The notes beneath the pieces are model-generated. The model searched no databases, was not told the DNA's origin, and was given only the letters and a program-made list of their open reading frames with translations. Shown in pieces: positions 51,782 to 60,032 of a DNA stretch of 64,000 nucleotides. The stretch lies in the NCBI GenBank assembly GCA_024128875.1, contig JAMYFF010000001.1, forward strand, positions 806,001 through 870,000, read 5' to 3'. The stretch is from Salinilacustrithrix flava. Its GTDB lineage: Bacteria > Actinomycetota > Acidimicrobiia > Acidimicrobiales > Salinilacustritrichaceae. Each line of letters begins with the position of its first letter. Positions within the stretch are counted from its first letter, which is position 1. Both the position numbers and the translations under genes were made by a program.

Positions 51782-52747
51782 ATGGAGCGCTTCACCGATC
51801 GCATCGCCGTCGTCACCGGTGGTGGCACCGGCATGGGCCGGGAGCTGGTCCGCCAGCTGTCGGCCGAGGGGTGCCACGTCGCGCTGTGCGACGTGAACGA
51901 GGACGCGATGGCCGAGACGGTCTCGCTCGCCGAGAAGGAGGCGCCCGCCGGCACCCGGTTGACCACCTTCGTCGCCGACGTCGCCGACGAGTCCCAGGTG
52001 CAGGCCTTCCGCGACCACGTCGTGGCCGAGCTTGGCACCGACTGCGTCCACCTGGTGTTCAACAACGCCGGCGTGGGCGGCGGCGGCTCCTTCGTGCTGG
52101 ACGACCGAGCCGCGTGGGAGCGCACCTTCGGCATCTGCTGGGGCGGCGTGTACAACGGCTCCCGGGCCTTCCTGCCCCTGCTCGTGGCCTCCGACGGCGG
52201 GCACCTGGTCAACGTCTCGAGCGTGAACGGGCTGTGGGCGTCCATCGGCCCCTTCACCCCCCACACCGCCTACAGCGCGGCCAAGTTCGCGGTGCGCGGC
52301 TTCACCGAGGCGCTGCTCACGGACCTGCGGATCAACGCGCCGCACGTGCAGGCCCACGTCGTGATGCCCGGCCACATCGGCACCTCGATCGTGCTCAACT
52401 CCGCCGCCATCCTCGGGCACCGGCCCGAGGACATGACGGCGGAGGACCTCGATCGGATGCGCCAGGCCGCCGCCCGCATGGGCCTGGACGTGAGCGGCGT
52501 CACCGACGACGAGCTGCGCGGCTTCATGCAGGTGCGGGGCGAGGCGTTCCGCGACGGTGCGCCGACCACCGCCGAGGAGGCAGCCACGATCATCCTCGAC
52601 GGCGTGCGGCAGGGACGCTGGCGCATCCTCGTCGGCGACGACGCAGCGGTGCTCGACGATCGCGTGCGGGCCGATCCCGAGCGGGCCTACGACGCCGACT
52701 TCTTCGACGAGATGGTCGGCGCCGGAGGGATGAACCTGGGTCTCTGA
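51782..52747 (+). CDS. short-chain dehydrogenase/reductase
   Basis: This 321-residue SDR has the cofactor motif TGGGTGMG near residue 12, NNAGVGGGG near 94, the catalytic Ser in VNVSSVNG, and YSAAK near 168. An acidic residue after the second strand (CDVNED) favours NAD. The C-terminus is about 60 residues longer than classical SDRs. The substrate is unknown; a TetR-like operator upstream suggests induction by a lipid- or xenobiotic-like ligand. The ATG at 51782 follows AGGGGGAC. Confidence 0.87.
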   Translation: MERFTDRIAVVTGGGTGMGRELVRQLSAEGCHVALCDVNEDAMAETVSLAEKEAPAGTRLTTFVADVADESQVQAFRDHVVAELGTDCVHLVFNNAGVGGGGSFVLDDRAAWERTFGICWGGVYNGSRAFLPLLVASDGGHLVNVSSVNGLWASIGPFTPHTAYSAAKFAVRGFTEALLTDLRINAPHVQAHVVMPGHIGTSIVLNSAAILGHRPEDMTAEDLDRMRQAAARMGLDVSGVTDDELRGFMQVRGEAFRDGAPTTAEEAATIILDGVRQGRWRILVGDDAAVLDDRVRADPERAYDADFFDEMVGAGGMNLGL

Positions 52748-52762
52748 CCCGCCGACGGCGGG
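52748..52762. terminator. CCCGCC-GAC-GGCGGG hairpin between convergent genes
   Basis: A perfect 6-bp GC stem with a 3-base loop starts right after the SDR stop and ends one base before the stop of the convergent small gene. It could end transcription from both sides. Confidence 0.5.
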
Positions 52763-52763
52763 C

Positions 52764-53045
52764 TCAGGCGGCCCGGCGGCCCGGGAGCTCCGGCACGACC
52801 GCGAGGGTCCCGAGGCGGGAGCGGAACTCGGGCGGGATGCCCTGGGAGCGCCACGAGTCGACGGCGGGCACGTCGACGCCCAGGCGGCGCGCCACCGGGA
52901 CCACACCGCCGCGGTTGACGCAGGCGGCGTCGATCAGGGTGCGGTCGACCACCACACGGATGGGGCGGGGCAGGAGCGCGTCGGAGGCCGACGCGGCGGC
53001 GCCGGACACGCGGTGGACGAGATCGAACGGGGACCAGGGGTGCAC
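52764..53045 (-). CDS. small protein with helix-turn-helix-like segment
   Basis: This 93-residue protein has a Cro-like segment, VVPVARRLGVDVPAVDSWRSQGIPPEFR in outline (about residues 48-75), where ARRLGVDVPAVDSW could be the recognition helix pair. The first 40 residues contain RPIRVVVDRTLIDAACV. I do not recognise a family. The GTG at 53045 has GAGGAGG six bases upstream. A TACCCT box at 53088-53093 and a perfect palindrome at 53064-53081 precede it, which fits autoregulation. Confidence 0.65.
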   Translation of the reverse strand: MHPWSPFDLVHRVSGAAASASDALLPRPIRVVVDRTLIDAACVNRGGVVPVARRLGVDVPAVDSWRSQGIPPEFRSRLGTLAVVPELPGRRAA

Positions 53046-53063
53046 AGCGGCTCCTCCTCAGGG

Positions 53064-53081
53064 TGCCGTCACGCGACGGCA
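53064..53081. promoter_or_regulatory. TGCCGTC-N4-GACGGCA palindrome in leader of the small HTH-like gene
   Basis: Perfect 7-bp arms with a 4-base centre lie between the likely -10 box (53088-53093) and the ribosome-binding site (about 53051-53059). It may be an operator or a leader hairpin. Confidence 0.5.
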
Positions 53082-53143
53082 ACATCCAGGGTACCGAGGG
53101 CCTGGGGGACGAAGGCGCGACGGAGACAGATGTCGCCCACCGT

Positions 53144-53572
53144 TCACGGAGCGTTCGGAGGCGCTTCCACGTGCTGGATGAGGGCTCGCTCGTCCGGGTC
53201 GACGTCGGTGGCGAGGAACGCGTCGAGCATCTCCTCGGCCACCGCCTCGGTGGTGAGGCGCAGCCCGAAGGCGAGCACGTTGGCGTCGTTCCACCGGCGC
53301 GCGCCCTCGGCGGTGCCCCGGTCCGTGCACAGCGCAGCCCGCACGCCGGGCACCTTGTTGGCGGCGATGCTCACACCGGTGCCGGTCCAGCAGCACACGA
53401 CCCCGCGGTCGGCCTCGCCCGATGCGACGGCGTTCCCGACGGCGGCCCCGACGTCCGGCCAGGGTCCACCGCGAGGCGCCACGACCACGACGTCGTGGCC
53501 GTGCTCGGCCAACCAGTCCTCCACGGCGTCGGTGACGGCGGTCTGCTCGTCGGTGCCGAAGGCGATGCGCAC
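53144..53572 (-). CDS. rpiB: RpiB/LacA/LacB-family sugar-phosphate isomerase
   Basis: This 142-residue protein has VGNAVASGEADRGVVCCWTGTGVSIAANKVPGVRAAL in outline, with the catalytic Cys in the CWTGTG loop, and RWNDANVLAFG near residue 95. RpiB interconverts ribose-5-phosphate and ribulose-5-phosphate; LacAB act on galactose-6-phosphate, so the substrate is not fixed. The N-terminus (MRIAFGTDEQTAVTDAV) lacks the usual DHAG/DHGG motif, which suggests a different substrate. The GTG at 53572 is leaderless by the TAGGGT-N6 pattern, back-to-back with the GNAT gene. Confidence 0.78.
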   Translation of the reverse strand: MRIAFGTDEQTAVTDAVEDWLAEHGHDVVVVAPRGGPWPDVGAAVGNAVASGEADRGVVCCWTGTGVSIAANKVPGVRAALCTDRGTAEGARRWNDANVLAFGLRLTTEAVAEEMLDAFLATDVDPDERALIQHVEAPPNAP

Positions 53573-53578
53573 GCCGCG

Positions 53579-53584
53579 ACCCTA
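53579..53584 (-). promoter_or_regulatory. -10 hexamer for the RpiB-like gene (leaderless)
   Basis: TAGGGT on the minus strand is six bases before the GTG at 53572 and only 15 bases from the -10 box of the divergent GNAT gene. Confidence 0.5.
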
Positions 53585-53599
53585 GGGCGAGGGTCCACC

Positions 53600-53605
53600 T
53601 ACGCT
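53600..53605 (+). promoter_or_regulatory. -10 hexamer for the GNAT gene (leaderless)
   Basis: TACGCT is six bases before the ATG at 53612. Confidence 0.5.
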
Positions 53606-53611
53606 CCGGCG

Positions 53612-54211
53612 ATGGCCGTCGCCGTCCACGCCACCGCCGCCGACCTCCCGGCGCTCACCGACGTGCTCACGGCCGCCTTCGCCGACGATCCGATCCAGCG
53701 GTGGCTCTTCGCGCCGGCGGACGACCCCGACGCCGGCCGGCGGGCCCTGTTCGAGATCTTCGTCGAGGACTACTTCTGGCTGGGCCACGCCTACGTCGTC
53801 GCCGACGCCGGCGGTGTGGCCGGCGGTGCGCTCTGGTCGCCGCCCGACCGCGACGTGCTCCGCGGCGAACGGGTGCAGGACCTGTTCGCCGCGCTGTCCC
53901 CCCACCTCGGCGACGAGCTGGTGCCCCGCCTCGGCGAGCTGGCCCGGGCTCACGAGCACCGTCCGCATGAACCGCACCTCTACCTCGGTGTCCTCGGCGT
54001 CGACCCCGCACGCCAGTCCCACGGCCACGGCACGACCCTGCTGAGCCCGACCCTGGCCGACTGCGACCGCACCGGCCTGCTCGCCCACCTGGAGTCCTCC
54101 AACGAGCGGAACATCCCGTTCTACGAGCGCCACGGGTTCGTCGTGACCGGCGCGTACCGGTGCGGGGGCGATGGGCCGACGATGACGATCATGTCCCGCC
54201 GTCCCCGCTGA
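53612..54211 (+). CDS. GNAT-family N-acetyltransferase
   Basis: This 199-residue protein has HLYLGVLGVDPARQSHGHGTTLL, the GNAT acetyl-CoA loop (Q-x-x-G-x-G/A form altered to QSHGHG), then HLESSNERNIPFYERHGFVVTG with the conserved Tyr. It likely acetylates a small molecule or drug. Its nearest pattern is the eukaryote-like group with DDPIQRWLFAP near the start. The start at ATG 53612 is supported by the leaderless hexamer. Confidence 0.85.
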   Translation: MAVAVHATAADLPALTDVLTAAFADDPIQRWLFAPADDPDAGRRALFEIFVEDYFWLGHAYVVADAGGVAGGALWSPPDRDVLRGERVQDLFAALSPHLGDELVPRLGELARAHEHRPHEPHLYLGVLGVDPARQSHGHGTTLLSPTLADCDRTGLLAHLESSNERNIPFYERHGFVVTGAYRCGGDGPTMTIMSRRPR

Positions 54212-54242
54212 CGGCCGCCGAGCGCACGCACCCGGGCGGGGC

Positions 54243-54248
54243 TACGGT
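54243..54248 (+). promoter_or_regulatory. -10 hexamer for the alpha/beta hydrolase gene (leaderless)
   Basis: TACGGT is six bases before the ATG at 54255. Confidence 0.5.
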
Positions 54249-54254
54249 CCGCGC

Positions 54255-55037
54255 ATGGCGCACTTCGACCACGACGGGGCCCGCATCCACTACGAGGACT
54301 CCGGCGGCGACGGCCCACCGATCCTGTGGAGCCACGGGTTCCTGATGGACCACACGATGTTCGACCCGCAGGTCGCCGGCCTCGACGGCTACCGCCACAT
54401 CCGCTGGGACGAGCGTGGGTTCGGCGACACCGAGTCCAGCGGCGAGTTCACCTACTGGGACTCGGCCGAGGACGCCATCGCCCTGCTCGACCACCTCGGC
54501 ATCGAGTCCGCCGTGCTGGCCGGCATGTCCCAGGGCGGGTTCCTGTCGCTGCGCGCCGCCATCGCCCACCCCGACCGGGTGCGGGCCCTCATCCTCATCG
54601 ACACCCAGTCGGGCACCGAGGACCCGGAGAACGTCGAGTCGTACCGGGGCATGATCGAGGCGGTCTCCACCGGCGACGACGAGACCCGCAACGCGGTCTT
54701 CGACATCGTCGGCGGCCTCATCATCGGCGACCCCGACCTCCAGCCCGAGTGGAAGGCCAAGTGGATGGCCGAGGACCCGGCGCGGATCGTCGAGCCAGGC
54801 GGCGCCCTGCTCGACCGCGACGACATCACCGATCGGCTCGGCGAGATCAGCTGCCCCGCCCTCATCGTGCACGGCACGGCGGACACGGCGATCCCGATCG
54901 AGAAGGCGGAGCTGCTGCGGGCCGAGCTGCCCGACTGCCGCGACCTCGTGCCGATCGAGGGTGCGGCCCACGCCCCGAACCTGACGCACCCCGCCGAGGT
55001 CAACCGCAACATCGAACGGTTCCTCGAGGCGCTGTAG
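54255..55037 (+). CDS. alpha/beta hydrolase
   Basis: This 260-residue enzyme has ILWSHGFLMDHTMF at the oxyanion region, WDERGFGDTE, the nucleophile elbow GMSQGGFLS near residue 95, an Asp in HGTADTAIP and the His in GAAHAPNLTHP. It resembles haloalkane dehalogenase/esterase-like hydrolases, but the nucleophile is Ser, so esterase or C-C hydrolase activity is more likely. It precedes an MFS transporter in the same direction by 85 bases. Confidence 0.87.
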   Translation: MAHFDHDGARIHYEDSGGDGPPILWSHGFLMDHTMFDPQVAGLDGYRHIRWDERGFGDTESSGEFTYWDSAEDAIALLDHLGIESAVLAGMSQGGFLSLRAAIAHPDRVRALILIDTQSGTEDPENVESYRGMIEAVSTGDDETRNAVFDIVGGLIIGDPDLQPEWKAKWMAEDPARIVEPGGALLDRDDITDRLGEISCPALIVHGTADTAIPIEKAELLRAELPDCRDLVPIEGAAHAPNLTHPAEVNRNIERFLEAL

Positions 55038-55122
55038 GCGACGTCGGTCACGTCGGCAGGGATCGCCCGTCGCCACGCCGAAGCAGGGCCGGACCGGAGA
55101 CGCAGCACGTGGGGGGCACCAG

Positions 55123-56565
55123 GTGACGGAGACGACGACGAGCACCTCGCCGGAGGTGCCCGACCCGACGCCGGGCATGCCCGAGGATGCCGGGACGCTC
55201 GCCTCCCCCACGGCCTGGGGGCGGATGAAGGCCCTGCTCTCGCCCGGTGACGGCCCGCCGCTGCGCCAGATCGCGGCCGCCGGGGGCTGGTACCCCCTCG
55301 TCATCATCACGTCGCTCAACGTCGTGGACGAGCTCGACCGGGCGGTGCTCGGCGTGTTCGGGCCCAACGTCCAGCGCTACTTCGGCATGAGCGACACCAC
55401 GTTCGGGCTGCTGGTCGGGGTGCAGGTCACGGCGCTGGTGCTGCTGGCCGTGCCCATCGGCTACTTGGGCACCAAGGTCGACCGCGGCCGGATCCTGCGC
55501 TGGTCGGCACTGGCCTGGTCGGTCATGAGCTTCGCCACCACGTTCGCGCTGAAGCTGCCGCTGTTCTTCCTGGCCCGCTTCGGGGTGGGCATCGGCAAGT
55601 CCGGCGTGGAGCCGGTGGGCAAGTCGCTGCTCACCGACTACTACCCGCCGATGGCGTGGAACCGGGTGCTGGCGGTGCACGGCGCGGCGAACCCCCTCGG
55701 GGCCCTGATCGGCCCGGCCCTCGCGTTCGCCATCGCCTTCTTCGCCGGCGACGGTGACGACATCTGGCGCTGGGCCTTCCCCGTGCTCACCGTGCCCTCG
55801 GTGATCGCGCTGGTCGCCAGCCGCCGGCTGAAGGAGCCGGAGAACCAGATGGTCCGCGGCCTGGCCGGGGCAACGCTGTCGGTCACCGGTGCGCCATCTG
55901 GCATGAACTTCCGCGAGGCGGTCACCCGGCTGCTCACCATCCCGACGTTCAAGCGACAGATCCTCGGCATCGGCGTGCTCGGGTTCGGCCTCGTCGGCGT
56001 CCTCGCGTTCGTGAACATCTTCCTCGAGCGCCAGTACGGCATCGGTGCCGACGGCCGCGCCGTCATCGGCATGATCACCGCGACGGCGTCGCTGCTGGGC
56101 ACGCTCGTCGGCGGCAACGTGGGCGAGCGCATCTTCGCCCGGTCGCCCTCGCGCGCGGTGCGCATCGTCGGGGGAGCCATCGCCGGCTTCTCCATGCTGC
56201 TGGCCTTCGCCGTCTTCCTCCCGAGCGTGTGGCTGTTCGTCCCGGCCGCGTGGGTCGGCTTGTTCGCCCTGCAGGTCGGCATCGCCCCGCTGTACACCGC
56301 GCTGTCGGCCATCAGCCCGCCCCGCCTGCGCCCCCTCATGTTCTCGCTGCTCGGGCTCATGGTGGCGGTCATGGGCGGCATCGCCGGCGGCGTGCTGGTC
56401 GGGGCCATCGCCGAGGCCACCGACATCCGCTGGGGCCTGGCTGCCCTCGCCCCGACCGGGCTGGTGGGTGGGTTGCTCATGGCCCGCGGCGCCACCACGA
56501 TCGAGGCTGACATCGCCCGGGTCGCCGAGGAGTCCGCCGGCGACCCGCTGGCCGCGTTCCTGTAG
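55123..56565 (+). CDS. MFS transporter (spinster-like)
   Basis: This 480-residue protein has about 12 helices after a 60-residue soluble N-terminus. VVDELDRAVLGVFGPNVQRYFGMSDTTFGLLVG, GYLGTKVDRGRILRWSAL (the loop 2-3 motif) and RFGVGIGKSGVEPVGKSLLTDYYPP are typical of the group. The substrate is unknown. The GTG at 55123 has GGGGGG upstream. It converges with the TetR gene nine bases on. Confidence 0.85.
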   Translation: MTETTTSTSPEVPDPTPGMPEDAGTLASPTAWGRMKALLSPGDGPPLRQIAAAGGWYPLVIITSLNVVDELDRAVLGVFGPNVQRYFGMSDTTFGLLVGVQVTALVLLAVPIGYLGTKVDRGRILRWSALAWSVMSFATTFALKLPLFFLARFGVGIGKSGVEPVGKSLLTDYYPPMAWNRVLAVHGAANPLGALIGPALAFAIAFFAGDGDDIWRWAFPVLTVPSVIALVASRRLKEPENQMVRGLAGATLSVTGAPSGMNFREAVTRLLTIPTFKRQILGIGVLGFGLVGVLAFVNIFLERQYGIGADGRAVIGMITATASLLGTLVGGNVGERIFARSPSRAVRIVGGAIAGFSMLLAFAVFLPSVWLFVPAAWVGLFALQVGIAPLYTALSAISPPRLRPLMFSLLGLMVAVMGGIAGGVLVGAIAEATDIRWGLAALAPTGLVGGLLMARGATTIEADIARVAEESAGDPLAAFL

Positions 56566-56573
56566 GTCGCCGT

Positions 56574-57179
56574 TCAGCGCTGCGCTGCGGGTGGCGAACG
56601 GAGCGCGCCCGTCCGCAGCAGCGCCATCGTCCCCGCCTTGACCTCGTCGGCGGTGTGGCGACCGCGCGGTGAGAACCACCGGACGGGCGCGTTGACGATC
56701 GACAGCACGACCAGTGCCAGGAGCGACGCATCGACGTCCTCGCACACCACGCCTGCATCCTGGCCCTGGCGGATCAGCTCTTCCATGTGCTGCACGTAGC
56801 GGTCGCGCTCGGCCCGGACCTGCCGTCGTGCGGCCGGTTCGAGCTGGTCGATGGCATCCCGGTAGATCGTGCCCGCCTCGATGTTGCTGAAGACGATGTC
56901 GAGGTGACGATCGAGGAAGAGGTCCAAGCGCTCCTGCACCGGCACGTCCTCGATGGCCAGATCCTCGTCGATGCTCGCCATGTACTGGCTGTGCAGCTGC
57001 TCGATCACCAGGAAGAGCAGGTCTGCCTTGGACCGGAAGTGGTGGTAGAGGCTGCCCTTGAGCATGCCGACCTTGTCGGCGATCTGCTGGGTAGTGGTGT
57101 TGCCGTAGCCCTGCTTGTGGAACAGCAGCGTGGCGGCACGCACGATCTCGTCCCGCCGGCTCACTTCTCTCGATCTCAC
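56574..57179 (-). CDS. TetR-family transcriptional regulator
   Basis: This 201-residue protein has an N-terminal helix-turn-helix, RRDEIVRAATLLFHKQGYGNTTTQQIADKVGMLKGSLYHHFRSKADLL in outline, and an all-helical ligand domain like those of KstR2- or FadR-type TetR regulators (YRDAIDQLEP, NAPVRWFSPRG). I start at GTG 57179, with AGGGG upstream, because the longer frame from ATG 57266 adds an unusual Cys-rich stretch. It faces the ABC importer across a cluster of palindromes at 57270-57309. Acyl-CoA or CoA-ligase products are the usual ligands of this group. Confidence 0.85.
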   Translation of the reverse strand: MRSREVSRRDEIVRAATLLFHKQGYGNTTTQQIADKVGMLKGSLYHHFRSKADLLFLVIEQLHSQYMASIDEDLAIEDVPVQERLDLFLDRHLDIVFSNIEAGTIYRDAIDQLEPAARRQVRAERDRYVQHMEELIRQGQDAGVVCEDVDASLLALVVLSIVNAPVRWFSPRGRHTADEVKAGTMALLRTGALRSPPAAQR

Positions 57180-57269
57180 GTCTCGCGCCCCTGGATCCGC
57201 CGACTTGCTGTCGTGGTCGGCGCCGCAAGCGTAGCGCCGGCGCTGCGGCCCGGAGCACTCGCTCATCAA

Positions 57270-57309
57270 CCAACCGGCCGTTTGGGAACCAACCAAACGG
57301 TGGTTTGGT
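57270..57309. promoter_or_regulatory. overlapping palindromes, likely TetR operator cluster
   Basis: Three inverted repeats overlap: CCAACCGG/CCGTTTGG (57270-57285, 7 of 8 pairs), CCGTTTGG-N7-CCAAACGG (57278-57300, perfect), and ACCAAAC-N4-GTTTGGT (57292-57309, perfect). They lie between the TetR gene and the divergent importer, so the regulator probably controls both. Confidence 0.7.
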
Positions 57310-57384
57310 AGAGCGTTGCGGCCGTGGCTACCGTCCGTGCCGTCCGTCACGGCGTTCCGGCCGTGCAACCCAAGGGGGAATCGA

Positions 57385-58968
57385 ATGCACACGCCTTCTC
57401 GTTGGCGACCGCTCCTGGCACTCGTGCTCATCGCGTCACTGGTGCTGGCTGCCTGTGGTGGCGAGAACTCCGGTGAGGCCGCCGAGGACACCGGCTCGTC
57501 GGGCGATGGCACCGCAGAGGCCGCCGTTCCCGGTGAGATCGACCGGGAAGGGACGCTGCGGCTGATCTACACCGTGGCCCCGACGAGCTACGACCCGCAT
57601 CGGGGCAGCTCGAGCACGGACAACACGTCGCTGAACCTCGTGTTCGACCGCCTGGTGCACACCACGCCAGACGGTGACCCGATCCCCGGCCTGGCGACGG
57701 AGTGGACGCTGGAGGCCGAGCCGCCCAGCATGTCGCTAACGCTGCGGGAAGACGTCACGTTCCACGACGGCACGCCGTTCGACGCCGAGGCTGCAAAGGT
57801 CAACCTGGACCGTGCTCGGGCCGAGGACAGCAACGTCGCCTCCGACCTCGTCACCATCGAGTCCGTCGAGGTCGTCGACACTCACGACATCAAGCTGAAC
57901 CTGACCGAGCCGGGCGGTGCGCTGCCGCTGATCCTGTCCGACCGGGGTGGGATGATGATGAGTCCTGCCTCCTTCGACGACCCGAACGCGGACCGCCAGC
58001 CGGTCGGGGCCGGCATGTACCGCGTCACCGACTACGAGGTCGGCGTCCAGACGAGCTTCGAGCGGTACGAGGACTACTGGGATCCGGAAGCTGCGGCCGC
58101 GGCGAAGGTCGAGCTGACCTACCAGGCCGACGACTCCACCCGTCTCAACGCCCTGCTCGGCGGCCAGGCCGACTGGGTGAACGTCGCCGCCGGCGACATC
58201 TCGACCGTCGAGGACGAGGGCATGGTCGTCACGAGCGAGCCCGATCTCGCCCTGTACCACATGCAGCTGAACCTGGCCCGCAGCGAGTTCGACGATCCGT
58301 TGGTCCGCGAGGCGCTGAACTTCGCCGTCGATCGCGAGGGCCTGGCCGAGGCGATCTTCGACGGCCGCGCCACCCCGTCGGTCCAGCCCTTCCCCGAGGG
58401 GTACTTCGCCAACGAGCCCGACGTTGCGGACACCTACACCTACGATCCGGAGCGCGCCCGTGAGCTCCTCGCCGAGGCGGGCCTCGAAGACGGGTTCTCC
58501 TTCGAGCTGCTCACCGCGCAGCTCGACGGCTTCGTGCGAGTGTCAGAGGCGCTGCAGGCCCAGCTGGCCGAGGTGGGCATCGACGTGACGCTCAACGTCG
58601 TTCCGGTGAACGAGGTGGTCCAGACCGCCTACCTCGACAAGGTCGGCGACGCGGTGATGATCACCTTCCAGGGCCGGCCCGACCCGTCGCAGACGCTCGG
58701 CCGGCTGTACTCGGAGGGCGGACCGTCGAACCCCAGCGGCGAGAGCTCCCCGGCATTCATGGAGGCCTACGACCTCATTCTGAGTGCCACCGACGAGGAT
58801 GCTCGCGTCGAGGCGATCCGGGAGGCGTCCGTGGCCGTGGTCGACGACGCGCTCGACGTCGTGCTCCTCCACGCGAACGCCAACTACGCGATGCGATCCG
58901 AGGTCGTGGGCTTCGCTCCCTACATCACAGCGAAGCCGGAGTTCCGCGGCGTCGGCGTGGCCGGCTGA
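57385..58968 (+). CDS. ABC importer substrate-binding lipoprotein (OppA/DppA family)
   Basis: This 527-residue SBP_bac_5-type protein has a signal peptide with lipobox LVLAAC, followed by a Gly/Ser/Glu-rich linker. The mature part has DPHRGSSSTDNTSLNLVFDRLV, LREDVTFHDGTPFDAEAAKVNLDR, and VREALNFAVDREGLAEAIFDG, all typical. It captures a peptide-like or other amphipathic ligand outside the membrane. The ATG at 57385 has AAGGGGG upstream. It leads an operon with two permeases, two ATPases and an acyl-CoA ligase. Confidence 0.93.
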   Translation: MHTPSRWRPLLALVLIASLVLAACGGENSGEAAEDTGSSGDGTAEAAVPGEIDREGTLRLIYTVAPTSYDPHRGSSSTDNTSLNLVFDRLVHTTPDGDPIPGLATEWTLEAEPPSMSLTLREDVTFHDGTPFDAEAAKVNLDRARAEDSNVASDLVTIESVEVVDTHDIKLNLTEPGGALPLILSDRGGMMMSPASFDDPNADRQPVGAGMYRVTDYEVGVQTSFERYEDYWDPEAAAAAKVELTYQADDSTRLNALLGGQADWVNVAAGDISTVEDEGMVVTSEPDLALYHMQLNLARSEFDDPLVREALNFAVDREGLAEAIFDGRATPSVQPFPEGYFANEPDVADTYTYDPERARELLAEAGLEDGFSFELLTAQLDGFVRVSEALQAQLAEVGIDVTLNVVPVNEVVQTAYLDKVGDAVMITFQGRPDPSQTLGRLYSEGGPSNPSGESSPAFMEAYDLILSATDEDARVEAIREASVAVVDDALDVVLLHANANYAMRSEVVGFAPYITAKPEFRGVGVAG

Positions 58969-58979
58969 CCGACCGTCCT

Positions 58980-59032
58980 GGGCAGCCCGCCCGGCGCGTG
59001 ATCCCCCTGGTCGCGCGCCGGCGGGTCTGCCC
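58980..59032 (+). terminator. long GC hairpin between substrate-binding protein and permease genes
   Basis: GGGCAG-CCCGCC-GGCGCG (58980-58998, with one extra C) pairs with its inverse at 59012-59032 with one extra base on each side, about 18 bp. No T-tract follows. It may partly terminate or protect the 3' end of the lipoprotein message so that more of it is made than of the permeases. Confidence 0.55.
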
Positions 59033-59087
59033 CGCCATCCGTATCGCCGGCGGCCACCGGTCGCAGGCGACGAGGAGGAGATGACTC

Positions 59088-60032
59088 TTGAGCCGAGTGC
59101 TGGTCCGTCGCCTGCTGACGATGATCCCGCTGCTGTTCTTCGTGACGCTCGGGACCTTCATGCTGACCCACCTGATCCCGGGCGATCCTGCCATCACCGT
59201 GCTCGGTGACAACTCCACGCCGGAGCGGGTCGAAGCCGTCCGGGAGCGCCTCGGCCTGAACGAGCCGCTTCTGTCGCAGTACGCGGACTGGATCTCCGGA
59301 GTGCCGTCGCTCGATCTCGGGACCTCGTTGTTCAGCAGCGAACCGGTCCGAGACACGTTGGCGAACCGGATCCCGGTCACCCTCTCGCTGACGGCGGCGG
59401 CGCTCTTCGTGGCCGTGCTGATCGGCGTGCCGGCTGGGATCCTGGCCGCAACCAACCCCGGGCGGTGGATCGACCGCGTCGCGACGATCGGCGCCACGCT
59501 CGGTGTCGCGGCGCCCAGCTATCTCATCGGCTCGCTGCTCATCGCATGGCTCGCGCTGAAGAGCAGCATCTTCCCCGCCACCGGGTACGTCCCCATGGAG
59601 GAGAGCGTGGTCGACTGGGCACGGAGCATCACCCTCCCGGCAGTCGCGCTCGGCTCGGCGGCCGCCGCCGAGATCGCCCGCCAGCTGCGCGGTGCGCTGC
59701 GCAGCGTCCTGCAGGAGGACTACGTGCGCACGGCCCGGGCGATGGGTCTTCGGGGGCGGATCGTGGTGGGGAAGTACGCGCTCAAGAACGCGATGATCCC
59801 TCTGGTCACCGTCATCGGGTTCCAGGTCACGTCCCTGCTCGGAGGCACCGTCATCATCGAGCAGATCTTCGGCATCCAGGGCCTCGGTTCGCTCGCCGTG
59901 CGGAAGGTGCTGGAGCAGGACATCCCGGTGGTGCAGGGCATCGTTCTCGTGTCCGTGTTCGTGGTGATCGCTGTCAACCTCGTGGTGGACCTGATGTACT
60001 CCTACCTCGACCCAAAGGTGAGGGTCCGATGA
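59088..60032 (+). CDS. ABC importer permease (OppB/DppB family)
   Basis: This 314-residue protein has six helices: VRRLLTMIPLLFFVTLGTFMLTHLIPGDPA at the start is typical of OppB, and QEDYVRTARAMGLRGRIVVGKYALKNAMIP is the EAA-like coupling loop. GGTVIIEQIFGIQGLG follows. The start is TTG 59088, supported by GAGGAGGAG seven bases upstream; a nearby ATG at 59081 is out of frame. It overlaps the second permease by four bases. Confidence 0.93.
   Translation: MSRVLVRRLLTMIPLLFFVTLGTFMLTHLIPGDPAITVLGDNSTPERVEAVRERLGLNEPLLSQYADWISGVPSLDLGTSLFSSEPVRDTLANRIPVTLSLTAAALFVAVLIGVPAGILAATNPGRWIDRVATIGATLGVAAPSYLIGSLLIAWLALKSSIFPATGYVPMEESVVDWARSITLPAVALGSAAAAEIARQLRGALRSVLQEDYVRTARAMGLRGRIVVGKYALKNAMIPLVTVIGFQVTSLLGGTVIIEQIFGIQGLGSLAVRKVLEQDIPVVQGIVLVSVFVVIAVNLVVDLMYSYLDPKVRVR

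Noticed and set aside
57180..57266. N-terminal extension of the TetR regulator from ATG 57266
   Set aside because: The added residues are Cys/Arg-rich and unlike TetR N-termini, and GTG 57179 has an AGGGG ribosome-binding site. I kept it as an alternative only.
59081..59083. ATG as the start of the first permease
   Set aside because: It is out of frame with the permease; the TTG at 59088 is in frame and correctly spaced from GAGGAGGAG.
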